Source: Candidatus Omnitrophota bacterium (lineage in GTDB: Bacteria > Omnitrophota > Gorgyraeia > Duberdicusellales > 4484-171). From it: a stretch of DNA of 6,410 nucleotides. The notes beneath the pieces are model-generated. The model had not been told where the DNA came from. It did not search any database and saw only the letters and a list, made by a program, of their open reading frames with translations. The DNA lies in contig JAQVOZ010000082.1 of assembly GCA_028702365.1 (NCBI GenBank), positions 1 to 6,410 on the forward strand. Reading direction: 5' to 3'. Position numbers and translations under genes: made by a program. Positions 1 through 5,102 of the stretch are shown in pieces (position 1 is the stretch's first letter; the number at the start of each line of letters is the position of its first letter).

Positions 1-456
1 AATTTTATTTTTAAAAAAGTTTTCGAAAAGATACCTGACGCTGCAGTCGCTTGTTTCCGTTCTCGGCACACAGCATATAATTAAATCTGAGTCAAGAGGC
101 GCAAGCGCTCTTTTTAAGAGCCCGGCGGAGTAAAGCGCGCTTATGATACCGGTTTTAAATTTAATAATGTTGCTTCCTGTCATAAGCCCTTTTTGTGCCT
201 GCTCTTTGCTGGGAATATCCATATGCGAGATTATTGCCAGTGTACCTTTGCTGCGCCTTCCCTTGATTAAACCTACCAGGTTTCCTGCTTTATCTTTTGC
301 GATTTTTTCCAAACCCAATTCCTGCATTTTAGCCATAATTGCGTCGCTGAACCTGGCAAGGTTTCCACTGGTTACGTTAAAATCCGAAATTTGTCTGGAA
401 AATTTTGCCAAATCTTCTTTTAATCCCGGAAGTTTTTCTTCAATTATCTTGTTCAT
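1..456 (-). CDS. M20-family metallopeptidase-like protein, N-terminal part (runs off left edge), possibly inactive
   Basis: The first 152 codons are visible and the frame is still open at base 1. The start ATG (454-456) is preceded by a strong AGGAGG (462-467 region) at normal spacing. The fold resembles the N-terminal catalytic half of M20 zinc peptidases/deacylases (DapE, ArgE, YgeY group): an N-terminal helical part, an 'ELGLEKIAKDKAGNLVGLIK' segment at about 46-65, then beta strand 'GTLAIISHMD' with the HxD pair (H78, D80) that supplies a metal ligand and its supporting Asp. Downstream the match weakens. Where the family has GRGxxDxKGG the protein reads GSNIIKFKTG (94-103), with K99 at the expected bridging Asp. 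Where it has the EE pair it reads TE (T133, E134). The usual insert between HxD and that motif is also short. By alignment in my head this is a divergent, perhaps non-catalytic member; the C-terminal metal ligands lie outside the window. It follows an XRE/cupin regulator by 73 bases. Confidence 0.72.
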   Translation of the reverse strand, partial: MNKIIEEKLPGLKEDLAKFSRQISDFNVTSGNLARFSDAIMAKMQELGLEKIAKDKAGNLVGLIKGRRSKGTLAIISHMDIPSKEQAQKGLMTGSNIIKFKTGIISALYSAGLLKRALAPLDSDLIICCVPRTETSDCSVRYLFENFFKNKI

Positions 457-478
457 TATCTACCTCCTGTTCTATATT

Positions 479-516
479 AGTTAACAATATTAAATTCTAT
501 TTAACATCTTAGGCAA
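479..516 (-). promoter_or_regulatory. Weak candidate promoter and paired TTAACA elements before the M20-like gene
   Basis: In the 73-base gap before the M20-like gene, TTAACA occurs on the plus strand at 481-486 and 501-506. The first lies in an AGTTAACA octamer (479-486) that recurs exactly upstream of the XRE/cupin gene. A poor sigma70-like pair on the minus strand, TTGCCT (511-516) and TAATAT (487-492) with 18 bases between, overlaps both elements. The gene could equally be read through from the regulator, as I see no terminator between them. The site is speculative. Confidence 0.25.
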
Positions 517-529
517 AAAATTTTCTCTT

Positions 530-1081
530 TTAGAAAGTAGGCGGTGTTATAACCCAGACTGCTTCCGCTTTCTCTTTGCCGATATTTCTAAAAGCATGCG
601 GGATGTGCGAATTAAAATAGATACTGTCGCCTTTTTTAAGCACATAGACTGTTTCGTTTAACGTTATTTCTATTTCGCCCTTAATCACCAGAACAAATTC
701 CTGGCCAAAATGTTTATAGGCTGATTTACCGGAATCGGCATGTTCGTCTATTTTAAAGAGCAAAGGCTCCATCTGCTTATTGGGATCTGGGTTCGTAAGA
801 AGGTAAATGTGCATCCCTTTCCCGACTTCTTCCACGCACTTTCTTTCGTTTTCAGCAACAACAGGGTTATCGTTTATGCGTTGGCTTTCTCCGATTAAAT
901 TACCTATGGTAGTCTGCAAGGAATCTGCAATATTTTTAAGGGTGGCTAACGACGGGGAAGCTTTTCCTGTTTCAACCTGGGAAAGAAAACTTGCGCTAAC
1001 CTTTAGCTGCTTGGCTAAAGTGCGCAGGCTTGCTCCCTTTTCTTCCCTTAATCTTTTTATGTTTACGCCTACTATGTTCAT
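530..1081 (-). CDS. XRE-family transcriptional regulator with C-terminal cupin sensor domain
   Basis: This 183-residue protein has the usual length and layout of the XRE-cupin regulator family (PuuR-like and relatives). Residues 6-62 form a Cro/CI-type helix-turn-helix, with the typical segments SLRTLAKQLKVSASFLSQVE and PSLATLKNIADSL. A linker of about 40 residues leads to a cupin_2 beta barrel at about 105-180. Cupin motif 1 keeps H124 and E128 but has Y122 where the first metal-binding His usually stands; motif 2 keeps H162 in 'IPHAFRN'. Metal binding may therefore be altered or absent. Members of the family bind a small metabolite in the cupin and repress or activate neighbouring catabolic or uptake genes; the ligand here is unknown. 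The start ATG follows AGGAGG (1086-1091) by four bases. It lies upstream of the M20-like gene on the same strand, which is its most likely target besides itself. Confidence 0.93.
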   Translation of the reverse strand: MNIVGVNIKRLREEKGASLRTLAKQLKVSASFLSQVETGKASPSLATLKNIADSLQTTIGNLIGESQRINDNPVVAENERKCVEEVGKGMHIYLLTNPDPNKQMEPLLFKIDEHADSGKSAYKHFGQEFVLVIKGEIEITLNETVYVLKKGDSIYFNSHIPHAFRNIGKEKAEAVWVITPPTF

Positions 1082-1098
1082 CTTTCCTCCTCATTTAA

Positions 1099-1127
1099 AG
1101 AATAACATATAATGTTTCTCTTGTCAA
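1099..1127 (-). promoter_or_regulatory. Candidate sigma70-type promoter of the XRE/cupin gene
   Basis: On the minus strand a perfect -35 TTGACA (1122-1127) is followed after 17 bases by TATTCT (1099-1104), a four-of-six match to the -10 consensus. The leader before the ATG at 1081 would be very short, about 10 bases, just enough to hold the AGGAGG. An alternative -10 lying closer to the -35 would have suboptimal spacing. It gives the regulator transcription independent of the TonB receptor gene upstream. Confidence 0.5.
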
Positions 1128-1132
1128 GCATA

Positions 1133-1170
1133 AGTTAACAAATTATTATTATTTTAAGTGTAGCTTAACA
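1133..1170. promoter_or_regulatory. Candidate operator: TTAACA pair and TTAAG/CTTAA dyad
   Basis: Just upstream of the -35 box of the XRE/cupin gene are AGTTAACA (1133-1140, containing the palindrome GTTAAC) and GCTTAACA (1163-1170), 30 bases apart or about three helical turns. The second overlaps an inverted repeat, TTAAG (1154-1158) and CTTAA (1164-1168), with a 5-base spacer. The position and the recurrence of the octamer before the M20-like gene suit autoregulation by the XRE/cupin protein. In AT-rich DNA such short motifs also occur by chance. Confidence 0.3.
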
Positions 1171-1192
1171 TAGCCTTTTTCTCGCAATCCCC

Positions 1193-2929
1193 CTAAAATT
1201 CGTAGGCTACGCTTAACTTATACCACCTTTTCGTGCCATCTATGTCCTTTAATTCTTCGTAACTTTTGTTAAAGATGTTTACGCCCTCTAGCGCGATAGT
1301 AAAATCGCGTAGTTTTTTCTCAAGCTTTAAGTCAAAAGTTACGTATTTTCTTCTGTCTACGGGATTTGCGAAATTGCTGATAAGGTTTGCCAAATACCCT
1401 TTATAATTAAAACCAAAATTTGTCGCTATTTTATGACGGTCGTAATCGAACACGTATTTAGAAAATGCGAAAGGGCTTTCTTTGTTCAGAGTAAGATAAG
1501 TATATCCTACGGAAATTTTTTCGAGAATACAGTCTTTAAATTTAATCTCGGGTGAAACATCGATACCATAAGCTTTGACATTTCCTACGTTAGCTGCCTG
1601 CCAGAGGTCGGCCGGATTATTTCTTACCCAGTCAATTGTATCGTATTGGTCTTTTAAAAATATACTTGAAGAAATCCCCAAAAACTCTTTGGGAAAGAAA
1701 TCAAACCCCAAGTCAAAATTATTTGAACGCTGTATTCCAAGGTTAGGATTACCTTTGTTTGCAGCATCAGAATAATACAGTTCAGTAAATGAAGGCGCCC
1801 GCCAGAGCCTGTCATAGGAAAATCTAAGTTTAAAATTGTCTCTTGGCAAAAATCCTAAACCAAGACGGCCGTTTTCAAGGTAACCCCATTTAGAATAATA
1901 ATCTGTGCCGGCGGAAACACTATACAAAAATTTGCCTGCCTGCTTCTCGTGCAGCCCCGCAAGGATTCCTTTTCTTTGACGGCTGTGTTTACCCAAATTA
2001 GTACTGTCTATTTTTTCTTCTTCGATATTAAGATTGGTAAATATGTCATTACGGAAATCTAATTCTTCTTTAAGACCATAAACGTAACTGGTGTGGATAT
2101 TTGTTGAAAGCGACGGGTTTGAGCGGTCCAAGATAAACTTGTCGCCATGTCTTCTAAAGTATGCTGTATTATTCAGCTTAAAAAGCTCCTCATCCATACC
2201 CAGTCTTGCCAGAAAAAATCTCTGGTTTATGTGTTCTTCTTCCTGCCGGAAACGCGAAGAGTAAAAACTATCCGCGCCAAAATCTCTTTTGGTTGAACCA
2301 AAAAGAAATTCCAGTTCCCGGTTGTTTAAATTTAAGAGTGAGTGGTAAGAAAAATTATAAATTTCAAAATCAGTGTCAGCGCGCGAACCTTTTGATATTT
2401 TATGCTCCACGGAAAACCTGTTTTTGCTTTCCAAAATCGGGAAATTTACGGACATCAAATTTTCCCATAGAGCATATTGACCGAAGGAACTTTTCAAAAG
2501 CATACCTTTTTCTTTGGGCTGTTTAAGTTTAAAATCTACCTTCTGCGAATTTTTATATATATCAATTTCTTCGAGGTCTGCGCTTGTTAAAGGAATTTCC
2601 AAGGTGAAGTGCCCTGTCTGCGGATCGTTTATTTTAACGCCGCCCAATGTTACATAAGCATCTTCAAATACGCTGCCGCGTATCGATAAATCCTGTTGTA
2701 TGCCAAAAGGGGCCCGTTCTTTTAAATTTGTACTGGACGAGTAATCAAGCAGTTCCTCAAGCGATGAGAAAGGCAAATTTTTGATATCCGCTTGCGAAAC
2801 GTTGTCTATGCTTTCTGTTTCATTTTTCGGCTCGCTTCTGGAAACCGTGATGGGCTCAAGCGTAATAGTTTCAGAGTAGCCATACAGGGGGCATAAAAAA
2901 CCCAACAACAAAATGATTGATTTCTTCAT
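1193..2929 (-). CDS. TonB-dependent outer-membrane receptor, BtuB/siderophore-receptor-like
   Basis: This 578-residue protein is a ligand-gated outer-membrane channel energised by TonB-ExbBD. Residues 1-19 are a signal peptide (KK, then a hydrophobic stretch with LLLGFLCPLYG). A TonB-box-like segment ETITLEPITVS follows at 20-30. The plug spans about 40-145 and carries the hallmark 'DLSIRGSVFEDAYVTLGGVKINDPQTGH' region (80-107). The beta-barrel fills the rest: RAPSFTELYY at 377-386 followed by GNPNL is a canonical barrel signature, and the protein ends in an aromatic-rich strand with a terminal Phe, the outer-membrane assembly signal. The end of the plug is unusual: after EEIDIYK (121-126) the normal GPxSxxYGxxAxGGVINIIT stretch is replaced by a short, divergent KNSQKVDFKLKQPKEKG. 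The length is close to that of vitamin B12 receptors, but no sequence feature fixes the substrate. It is the last gene of the Rrf2 operon, nine bases after its neighbour, and has no clear Shine-Dalgarno sequence. Confidence 0.93.
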   Translation of the reverse strand: MKKSIILLLGFLCPLYGYSETITLEPITVSRSEPKNETESIDNVSQADIKNLPFSSLEELLDYSSSTNLKERAPFGIQQDLSIRGSVFEDAYVTLGGVKINDPQTGHFTLEIPLTSADLEEIDIYKNSQKVDFKLKQPKEKGMLLKSSFGQYALWENLMSVNFPILESKNRFSVEHKISKGSRADTDFEIYNFSYHSLLNLNNRELEFLFGSTKRDFGADSFYSSRFRQEEEHINQRFFLARLGMDEELFKLNNTAYFRRHGDKFILDRSNPSLSTNIHTSYVYGLKEELDFRNDIFTNLNIEEEKIDSTNLGKHSRQRKGILAGLHEKQAGKFLYSVSAGTDYYSKWGYLENGRLGLGFLPRDNFKLRFSYDRLWRAPSFTELYYSDAANKGNPNLGIQRSNNFDLGFDFFPKEFLGISSSIFLKDQYDTIDWVRNNPADLWQAANVGNVKAYGIDVSPEIKFKDCILEKISVGYTYLTLNKESPFAFSKYVFDYDRHKIATNFGFNYKGYLANLISNFANPVDRRKYVTFDLKLEKKLRDFTIALEGVNIFNKSYEELKDIDGTKRWYKLSVAYEF

Positions 2930-2938
2930 TGTTAAATA

Positions 2939-3925
2939 CTAAACCCTAAACTGTTTTAGTTTATTTTCATCAACCGCAGCAGCAGAAATTGTTTCTGTAT
3001 TATCTTGCGGAAAAATCCTGGTTGTAACCTTAACTGCTTCTTTATTTTGAGAAGTATAACTTGCAATTATCTGGCTGGCGATTGTTTTTATGCCCTCATC
3101 AAAAACGCCTTTACCAACAGCCGTAGGCCCGGGCAGCTCCAGTGGTTCAAAGATGGCATCACCGTTAGCTGCTGATTTTAAAATTTCATTATTTTCTTTT
3201 TCGTTTCTTCCTACAATTAGCTTAAAAGATTCGTTTAACCTAAAATGTCTTCCGATTTTAAGCAATTCTAAATTCTGCGGATTGCATTCGTTATGTTTCA
3301 GAAGATCCTCTACCCTTGTGCAAAATGACGGGATTGTAAGAAGACACCCTCCTGCCGGCCAGGCAAAATCTTTTATACCTAAACTTTCGGCAAGTTTAAA
3401 CTGGGGATTCCTTGAGCGGCCGTTAAAACCAAACAGCGCTTCGCGGTTAACCCACTTTTCCCGCTCAGGCAGGGTAGGTTCCAGCAATTTTGCCGATAGG
3501 GGCCTTAGAAGCAACTCCTCCAAACCTGAATTTTTCTCAATAAGCTTCAGGGTTTCTTTATGCTGTGATTTTGGCCTTTGCGCTATTACTTCCCCGGTTA
3601 CAACGAATGACGCTCCCAATTCACTCATTAACCTAGCTGCATACCTTAACATTAAAATTTTACAATCTATACAGGGGTTCAAGTTTTTTCCATAACCAAA
3701 CTTGGGATTTTTTATAATTTCTGCATAATCATCGCCGAGATAAACGACCTTGAGTTTGCCGCCGAGTTCTGTTACTTTTTTATGTAAAGCTTCTTCTTTA
3801 TTTTTGTCAAAATTAGAAAGAGGCGTTACAAAATGCAAGGCAATTACTTCTATACCCTCGCGCACCATAAGTTTTATGACGAGTGAGCTATCCAGTCCGC
3901 CCGAGAAAAGTGATAATGCTTTCAT
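2939..3925 (-). CDS. PP-loop ATPase, tRNA thiolation-type enzyme (ThiI/MnmA-like) with NFACT-R-like C-terminus
   Basis: This 328-residue cytoplasmic protein belongs to the PP-loop ATP pyrophosphatases that adenylate a tRNA base and replace oxygen with sulfur. The ATP-binding SGGLDSS loop is at residues 8-14, straight after the first strand. A CxxC (C85, C88, in NPCIDCK) and a further Cys in PAGGCLLT (C194) are candidates for sulfur relay or metal binding. Other family-like segments are TGEVIAQRPKSQ (110-120), LLRPLSAKLLEPT and the GRHFRL/VGRNEKEN region (225-243). The last 100 residues resemble the NFACT-R RNA-binding module reported fused to such PP-loop domains; I am less sure of that boundary. 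Databases often label these proteins as tRNA 2-thiouridylase or ThiI-like; the modified position is unknown. It begins four bases after the Rrf2 gene and lacks a Shine-Dalgarno sequence, so it is probably translated by coupling. Its presence in an operon led by an Fe-S type regulator fits a sulfur-status role (inference). Confidence 0.82.
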   Translation of the reverse strand: MKALSLFSGGLDSSLVIKLMVREGIEVIALHFVTPLSNFDKNKEEALHKKVTELGGKLKVVYLGDDYAEIIKNPKFGYGKNLNPCIDCKILMLRYAARLMSELGASFVVTGEVIAQRPKSQHKETLKLIEKNSGLEELLLRPLSAKLLEPTLPEREKWVNREALFGFNGRSRNPQFKLAESLGIKDFAWPAGGCLLTIPSFCTRVEDLLKHNECNPQNLELLKIGRHFRLNESFKLIVGRNEKENNEILKSAANGDAIFEPLELPGPTAVGKGVFDEGIKTIASQIIASYTSQNKEAVKVTTRIFPQDNTETISAAAVDENKLKQFRV

Positions 3926-3929
3926 ATAT

Positions 3930-4367
3930 TTAAATGTTATAGGCAGGAATGTTCTGTTCTTTGCCTTGCATTTCTATTAAATCTTCAAGAGTGATAGCGG
4001 AAAGCGTTTCGGATATGGAATTTTTCAATTTAATCCAGACATATTTTGCTGCACAGATGGAATTTCTTTTACATTTATAAGAACTTTCTGAACAGTCAAC
4101 AATTGCCGGTTTTCCTTCCAAAGTTTCTACTATTTCTTTTATGTTTATATCTTTAGGCGGCCTTGCAAGCATGTATCCGCCATGCGCTCCCCTGTTTGCA
4201 AGTATCAAGTTGTTTACTTTAAGCGAAATGGCAATCTGGCTGAGATACTTTTCGGATATTTCTTCTTCTTTGGCAATATTTTTTAAAAAAGTAGCTCCCC
4301 GCGCATAGTTGAATGCAAGCGCGAGCATCAGCCTTACACCATACCTTGTTCTCTTAGATATGCGCAT
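3930..4367 (-). CDS. Rrf2-family transcriptional regulator, Fe-S cluster type (IscR/NsrR-like)
   Basis: The 145-residue protein starts with the diagnostic Rrf2 segment 'MRISKRTRYGVRLMLALA'. A winged helix-turn-helix follows at about 25-70: IAKEEEISEKYLSQI is the recognition region and NRGAHGGYMLARP the wing. Three cysteines, C92, C99 and C105, are spaced CX6CX5C between the DNA-binding domain and the dimerisation helix, where IscR and NsrR bind a [2Fe-2S] or [4Fe-4S] cluster. The IscR ligand His is not present at the equivalent place, so the fourth ligand differs or is absent. This points to a sensor of Fe-S supply, iron, oxygen or NO. It is the first gene of a three-gene operon behind a strong promoter with an overlapping dyad, so it likely represses itself together with the PP-loop and TonB receptor genes. 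No Shine-Dalgarno is seen before the ATG; the leader reads AAGATTTTTTAACAT. Confidence 0.93.
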   Translation of the reverse strand: MRISKRTRYGVRLMLALAFNYARGATFLKNIAKEEEISEKYLSQIAISLKVNNLILANRGAHGGYMLARPPKDINIKEIVETLEGKPAIVDCSESSYKCKRNSICAAKYVWIKLKNSISETLSAITLEDLIEMQGKEQNIPAYNI

Positions 4368-4384
4368 ATGTTAAAAAATCTTAT

Positions 4385-4414
4385 TCACTACTAATGCTAT
4401 TGGATTGCTAGTGA
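4385..4414. promoter_or_regulatory. Candidate Rrf2 operator dyad
   Basis: TCACTA (4385-4390) and TAGTGA (4409-4414) are perfect inverted arms. Extending inward, AAT/ATT and one further pair also match, giving 10 of 15 symmetric positions over 30 bases. The dyad starts at the downstream edge of the -10 box and covers the predicted transcription start, an ideal place for repression. Rrf2 proteins bind dyads of about this span, and the adjacent gene encodes one, so autoregulation is likely. Confidence 0.5.
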
Positions 4415-4441
4415 TTATATATTAAGGATAACTACTGTCAA
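4414..4441 (-). promoter_or_regulatory. Strong sigma70-type promoter of the Rrf2/PP-loop/TonB-receptor operon
   Basis: On the minus strand TTGACA (4436-4441) and TATAAT (4414-4419) both match the consensus perfectly, 16 bases apart. Transcription would start near 4407, giving a leader of about 40 bases before the Rrf2 ATG at 4367. It is the best promoter in the window and marks the beginning of the operon, separating it from the small genes to the right. Confidence 0.8.
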
Positions 4442-4470
4442 TGAAATATATTTATTATTAAAAAGAAAGG

Positions 4471-4632
4471 TTAGTTTTTACTTTTAGTAAGGTCTATCAG
4501 CTCTTCCAACTGTTTGGAAATCTTTTTAAGCAATTCTATCTGTTCTTTTTGGGAACGTTCCTGTTTTTCCTGGATTTGCTTTGCTTCATTCGCCAATTTT
4601 GCCATATCCCCTAGTTTGCTGAAATCAAACAT
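4471..4632 (-). CDS. Small charged helical protein, 53 residues, unknown function
   Basis: The frame starts with ATG (4630-4632) after an AGGAG-type ribosome binding site (AGGAGATTAATA then ATG) and encodes 53 residues, ending in TAA at 4471-4473. The sequence begins MFDFSKLGDMAKLANEAKQI and then continues as an almost uninterrupted run of Glu, Gln, Lys, Leu and Ile with heptad-like hydrophobic spacing (ELLKKISKQLEELIDLTK), indicating a long amphipathic helix or coiled coil. There is no signal peptide, membrane segment or cysteine. The opening recalls the first helix of YbaB/EbfC nucleoid proteins, but the rest of that family is missing and the likeness is weak. It lies between the NIL-domain gene and the Rrf2 promoter. 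The good ribosome binding site and biased composition support a real gene. Confidence 0.65.
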   Translation of the reverse strand: MFDFSKLGDMAKLANEAKQIQEKQERSQKEQIELLKKISKQLEELIDLTKSKN

Positions 4633-4656
4633 TATTAATCTCCTTTTTAGCAGATG

Positions 4657-4735
4657 CGGATTACCGCGGATTGAAACGCTGATTGCCGCAAGCGACTCGC
4701 AGGCGTAAATCCGCGTAAATATCCGCGGCTATCCG
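4657..4735. repeat. Imperfect GC-rich palindrome, likely dispersed intergenic repeat
   Basis: Arms at 4657-4684 and 4708-4735 are inverted repeats matching at 21 of 28 positions, with a 23-base centre. The perfect core is CCGCGGAT (4664-4671) against ATCCGCGG (4721-4728), flanked by ACGC/GCGT, GATT/AATC and CGGAT/ATCCG matches. The ATCCGCG word also repeats directly inside the right arm (4709-4715 and 4721-4727). This composition stands out from the AT-rich surroundings and resembles the 'AATCCGCG' type repeats scattered in intergenic DNA of several bacterial genomes. It fills nearly the whole gap between the NIL and the 53-residue genes. No T-run follows, so a simple terminator is unlikely. 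Confidence 0.65.
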
Positions 4736-4741
4736 TTTCTA

Positions 4742-4960
4742 TTACTTAAAACTAATCTCAATATTCTTTTCCTTTAGAAAATCGAATAACCTGTTCATTT
4801 CTTTTTCTTTGCCTTCGAAACTGACAATTGCCCACCCCATTTCAGTTGAAAAAGAAGCTTCAATTATTCTCACCGTTAAGTCGAAATTTTTTATGATGTA
4901 GCAAAAAAATGGTTCATCTTTGTATTCTAACGGAATGTTTAGCTCAACTTCTTTAATCAT
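4742..4960 (-). CDS. Stand-alone NIL-domain protein
   Basis: The 72-residue protein has the pattern of the NIL domain, the ferredoxin-like fold known from the C-terminus of the methionine ABC transporter ATPase MetN, where it binds the substrate. Visible features are the first strand IKEVELNIP, a helix around EPFFCYIIKNFDLTVRIIEA, the central 'EMGWAIVSFEGKEKEMNRLFDFLKEKNI' turn-strand-helix (about 40-67) and the final strand ISFK. It fills the whole protein, with no ATPase attached. Free NIL domains occur near sulfur-amino-acid and sulfur-relay genes in anaerobes, so a small-ligand-binding or sulfur role is possible but not shown here. The start is supported by AAGGAGG (4966-4972) five bases upstream. 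The Shine-Dalgarno abuts a perfect hairpin. A lone Cys (C20) is present. Confidence 0.8.
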   Translation of the reverse strand: MIKEVELNIPLEYKDEPFFCYIIKNFDLTVRIIEASFSTEMGWAIVSFEGKEKEMNRLFDFLKEKNIEISFK

Positions 4961-4970
4961 AACAACCTCC

Positions 4971-4999
4971 TTAATTCTCCGCCTTGGGCGGAGAATTAA
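4971..4999. other. Perfect hairpin next to the NIL-gene ribosome binding site
   Basis: TTAATTCTCCGCC (4971-4983) and its exact complement GGCGGAGAATTAA (4987-4999) form a 13-base stem with a 3-base loop. In the minus-strand transcript the stem ends at the AAGGAGG of the NIL gene, with the two leading A residues inside the stem base. It is not followed by a T-run on either strand, so it is better seen as a leader structure or a small repeat than a terminator. Confidence 0.75.
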
Positions 5000-5059
5000 C
5001 CCCGCGGCACTTCTGGAAATTTTCTTGGGAAAATTTCCAGATATATGGGTGCAAGGGGT
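4999..5059. other. Two-part stem: 12-base hairpin enclosed by an outer stem
   Basis: CTGGAAATTTTC (5013-5024) and GAAAATTTCCAG (5029-5040) are perfect complements around a TTGG loop. Outside them GCAC (5007-5010) pairs with GTGC (5049-5052), and ACCCC (4999-5003) with GGGGT (5055-5059), with a GCG/AA internal loop between. The outer stem and the neighbouring 4971-4999 hairpin share base 4999, so the two abut. The loop regions of both hairpins share CTTGGG, which hints at related repeats. Confidence 0.65.
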
Positions 5060-5102
5060 AAATTATTTATCCACTCTTGGCGTAAAAAATATTGGCTTCA
5101 TT

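Noticed and set aside
143..484. 113-codon plus-strand frame resembling a hydrophobic protein
   Set aside because: It is antisense to the M20-like gene, which has an HxD motif and a strong ribosome binding site. The hydrophobicity comes from reading the complement.
530..1081. XRE protein as antitoxin or phage repressor
   Set aside because: The C-terminal cupin domain and the absence of a toxin or phage gene nearby point to a metabolite-sensing regulator.
3090..3695. 201-codon open frame on the plus strand
   Set aside because: It lies wholly antisense to the PP-loop gene, whose motifs are clear. Its protein is Ser/Pro/Leu-rich without domains, as expected of a shadow frame.
2939..3925. PP-loop protein as QueC, TilS or asparagine synthetase-type enzyme
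   Set aside because: The CxxC after the first domain, the PAGGCLLT segment and the C-terminal RNA-binding-like region fit thiolation-type proteins better; QueC and TilS signatures are not seen.
4514..4708. Plus-strand frame of 64 codons over the small-gene region
   Set aside because: It is antisense to the 53-residue gene and runs into the palindromic repeat. It has no ribosome binding site, while the minus-strand frame has one.
4742..4960. NIL protein as a fragment of a broken metN gene
   Set aside because: It has its own ATG and strong Shine-Dalgarno, and no ATPase sequence is found upstream in any frame.
4971..5040. Hairpins as intrinsic terminators
   Set aside because: Neither stem is followed by a T-run on either strand, and one is followed directly by a ribosome binding site.
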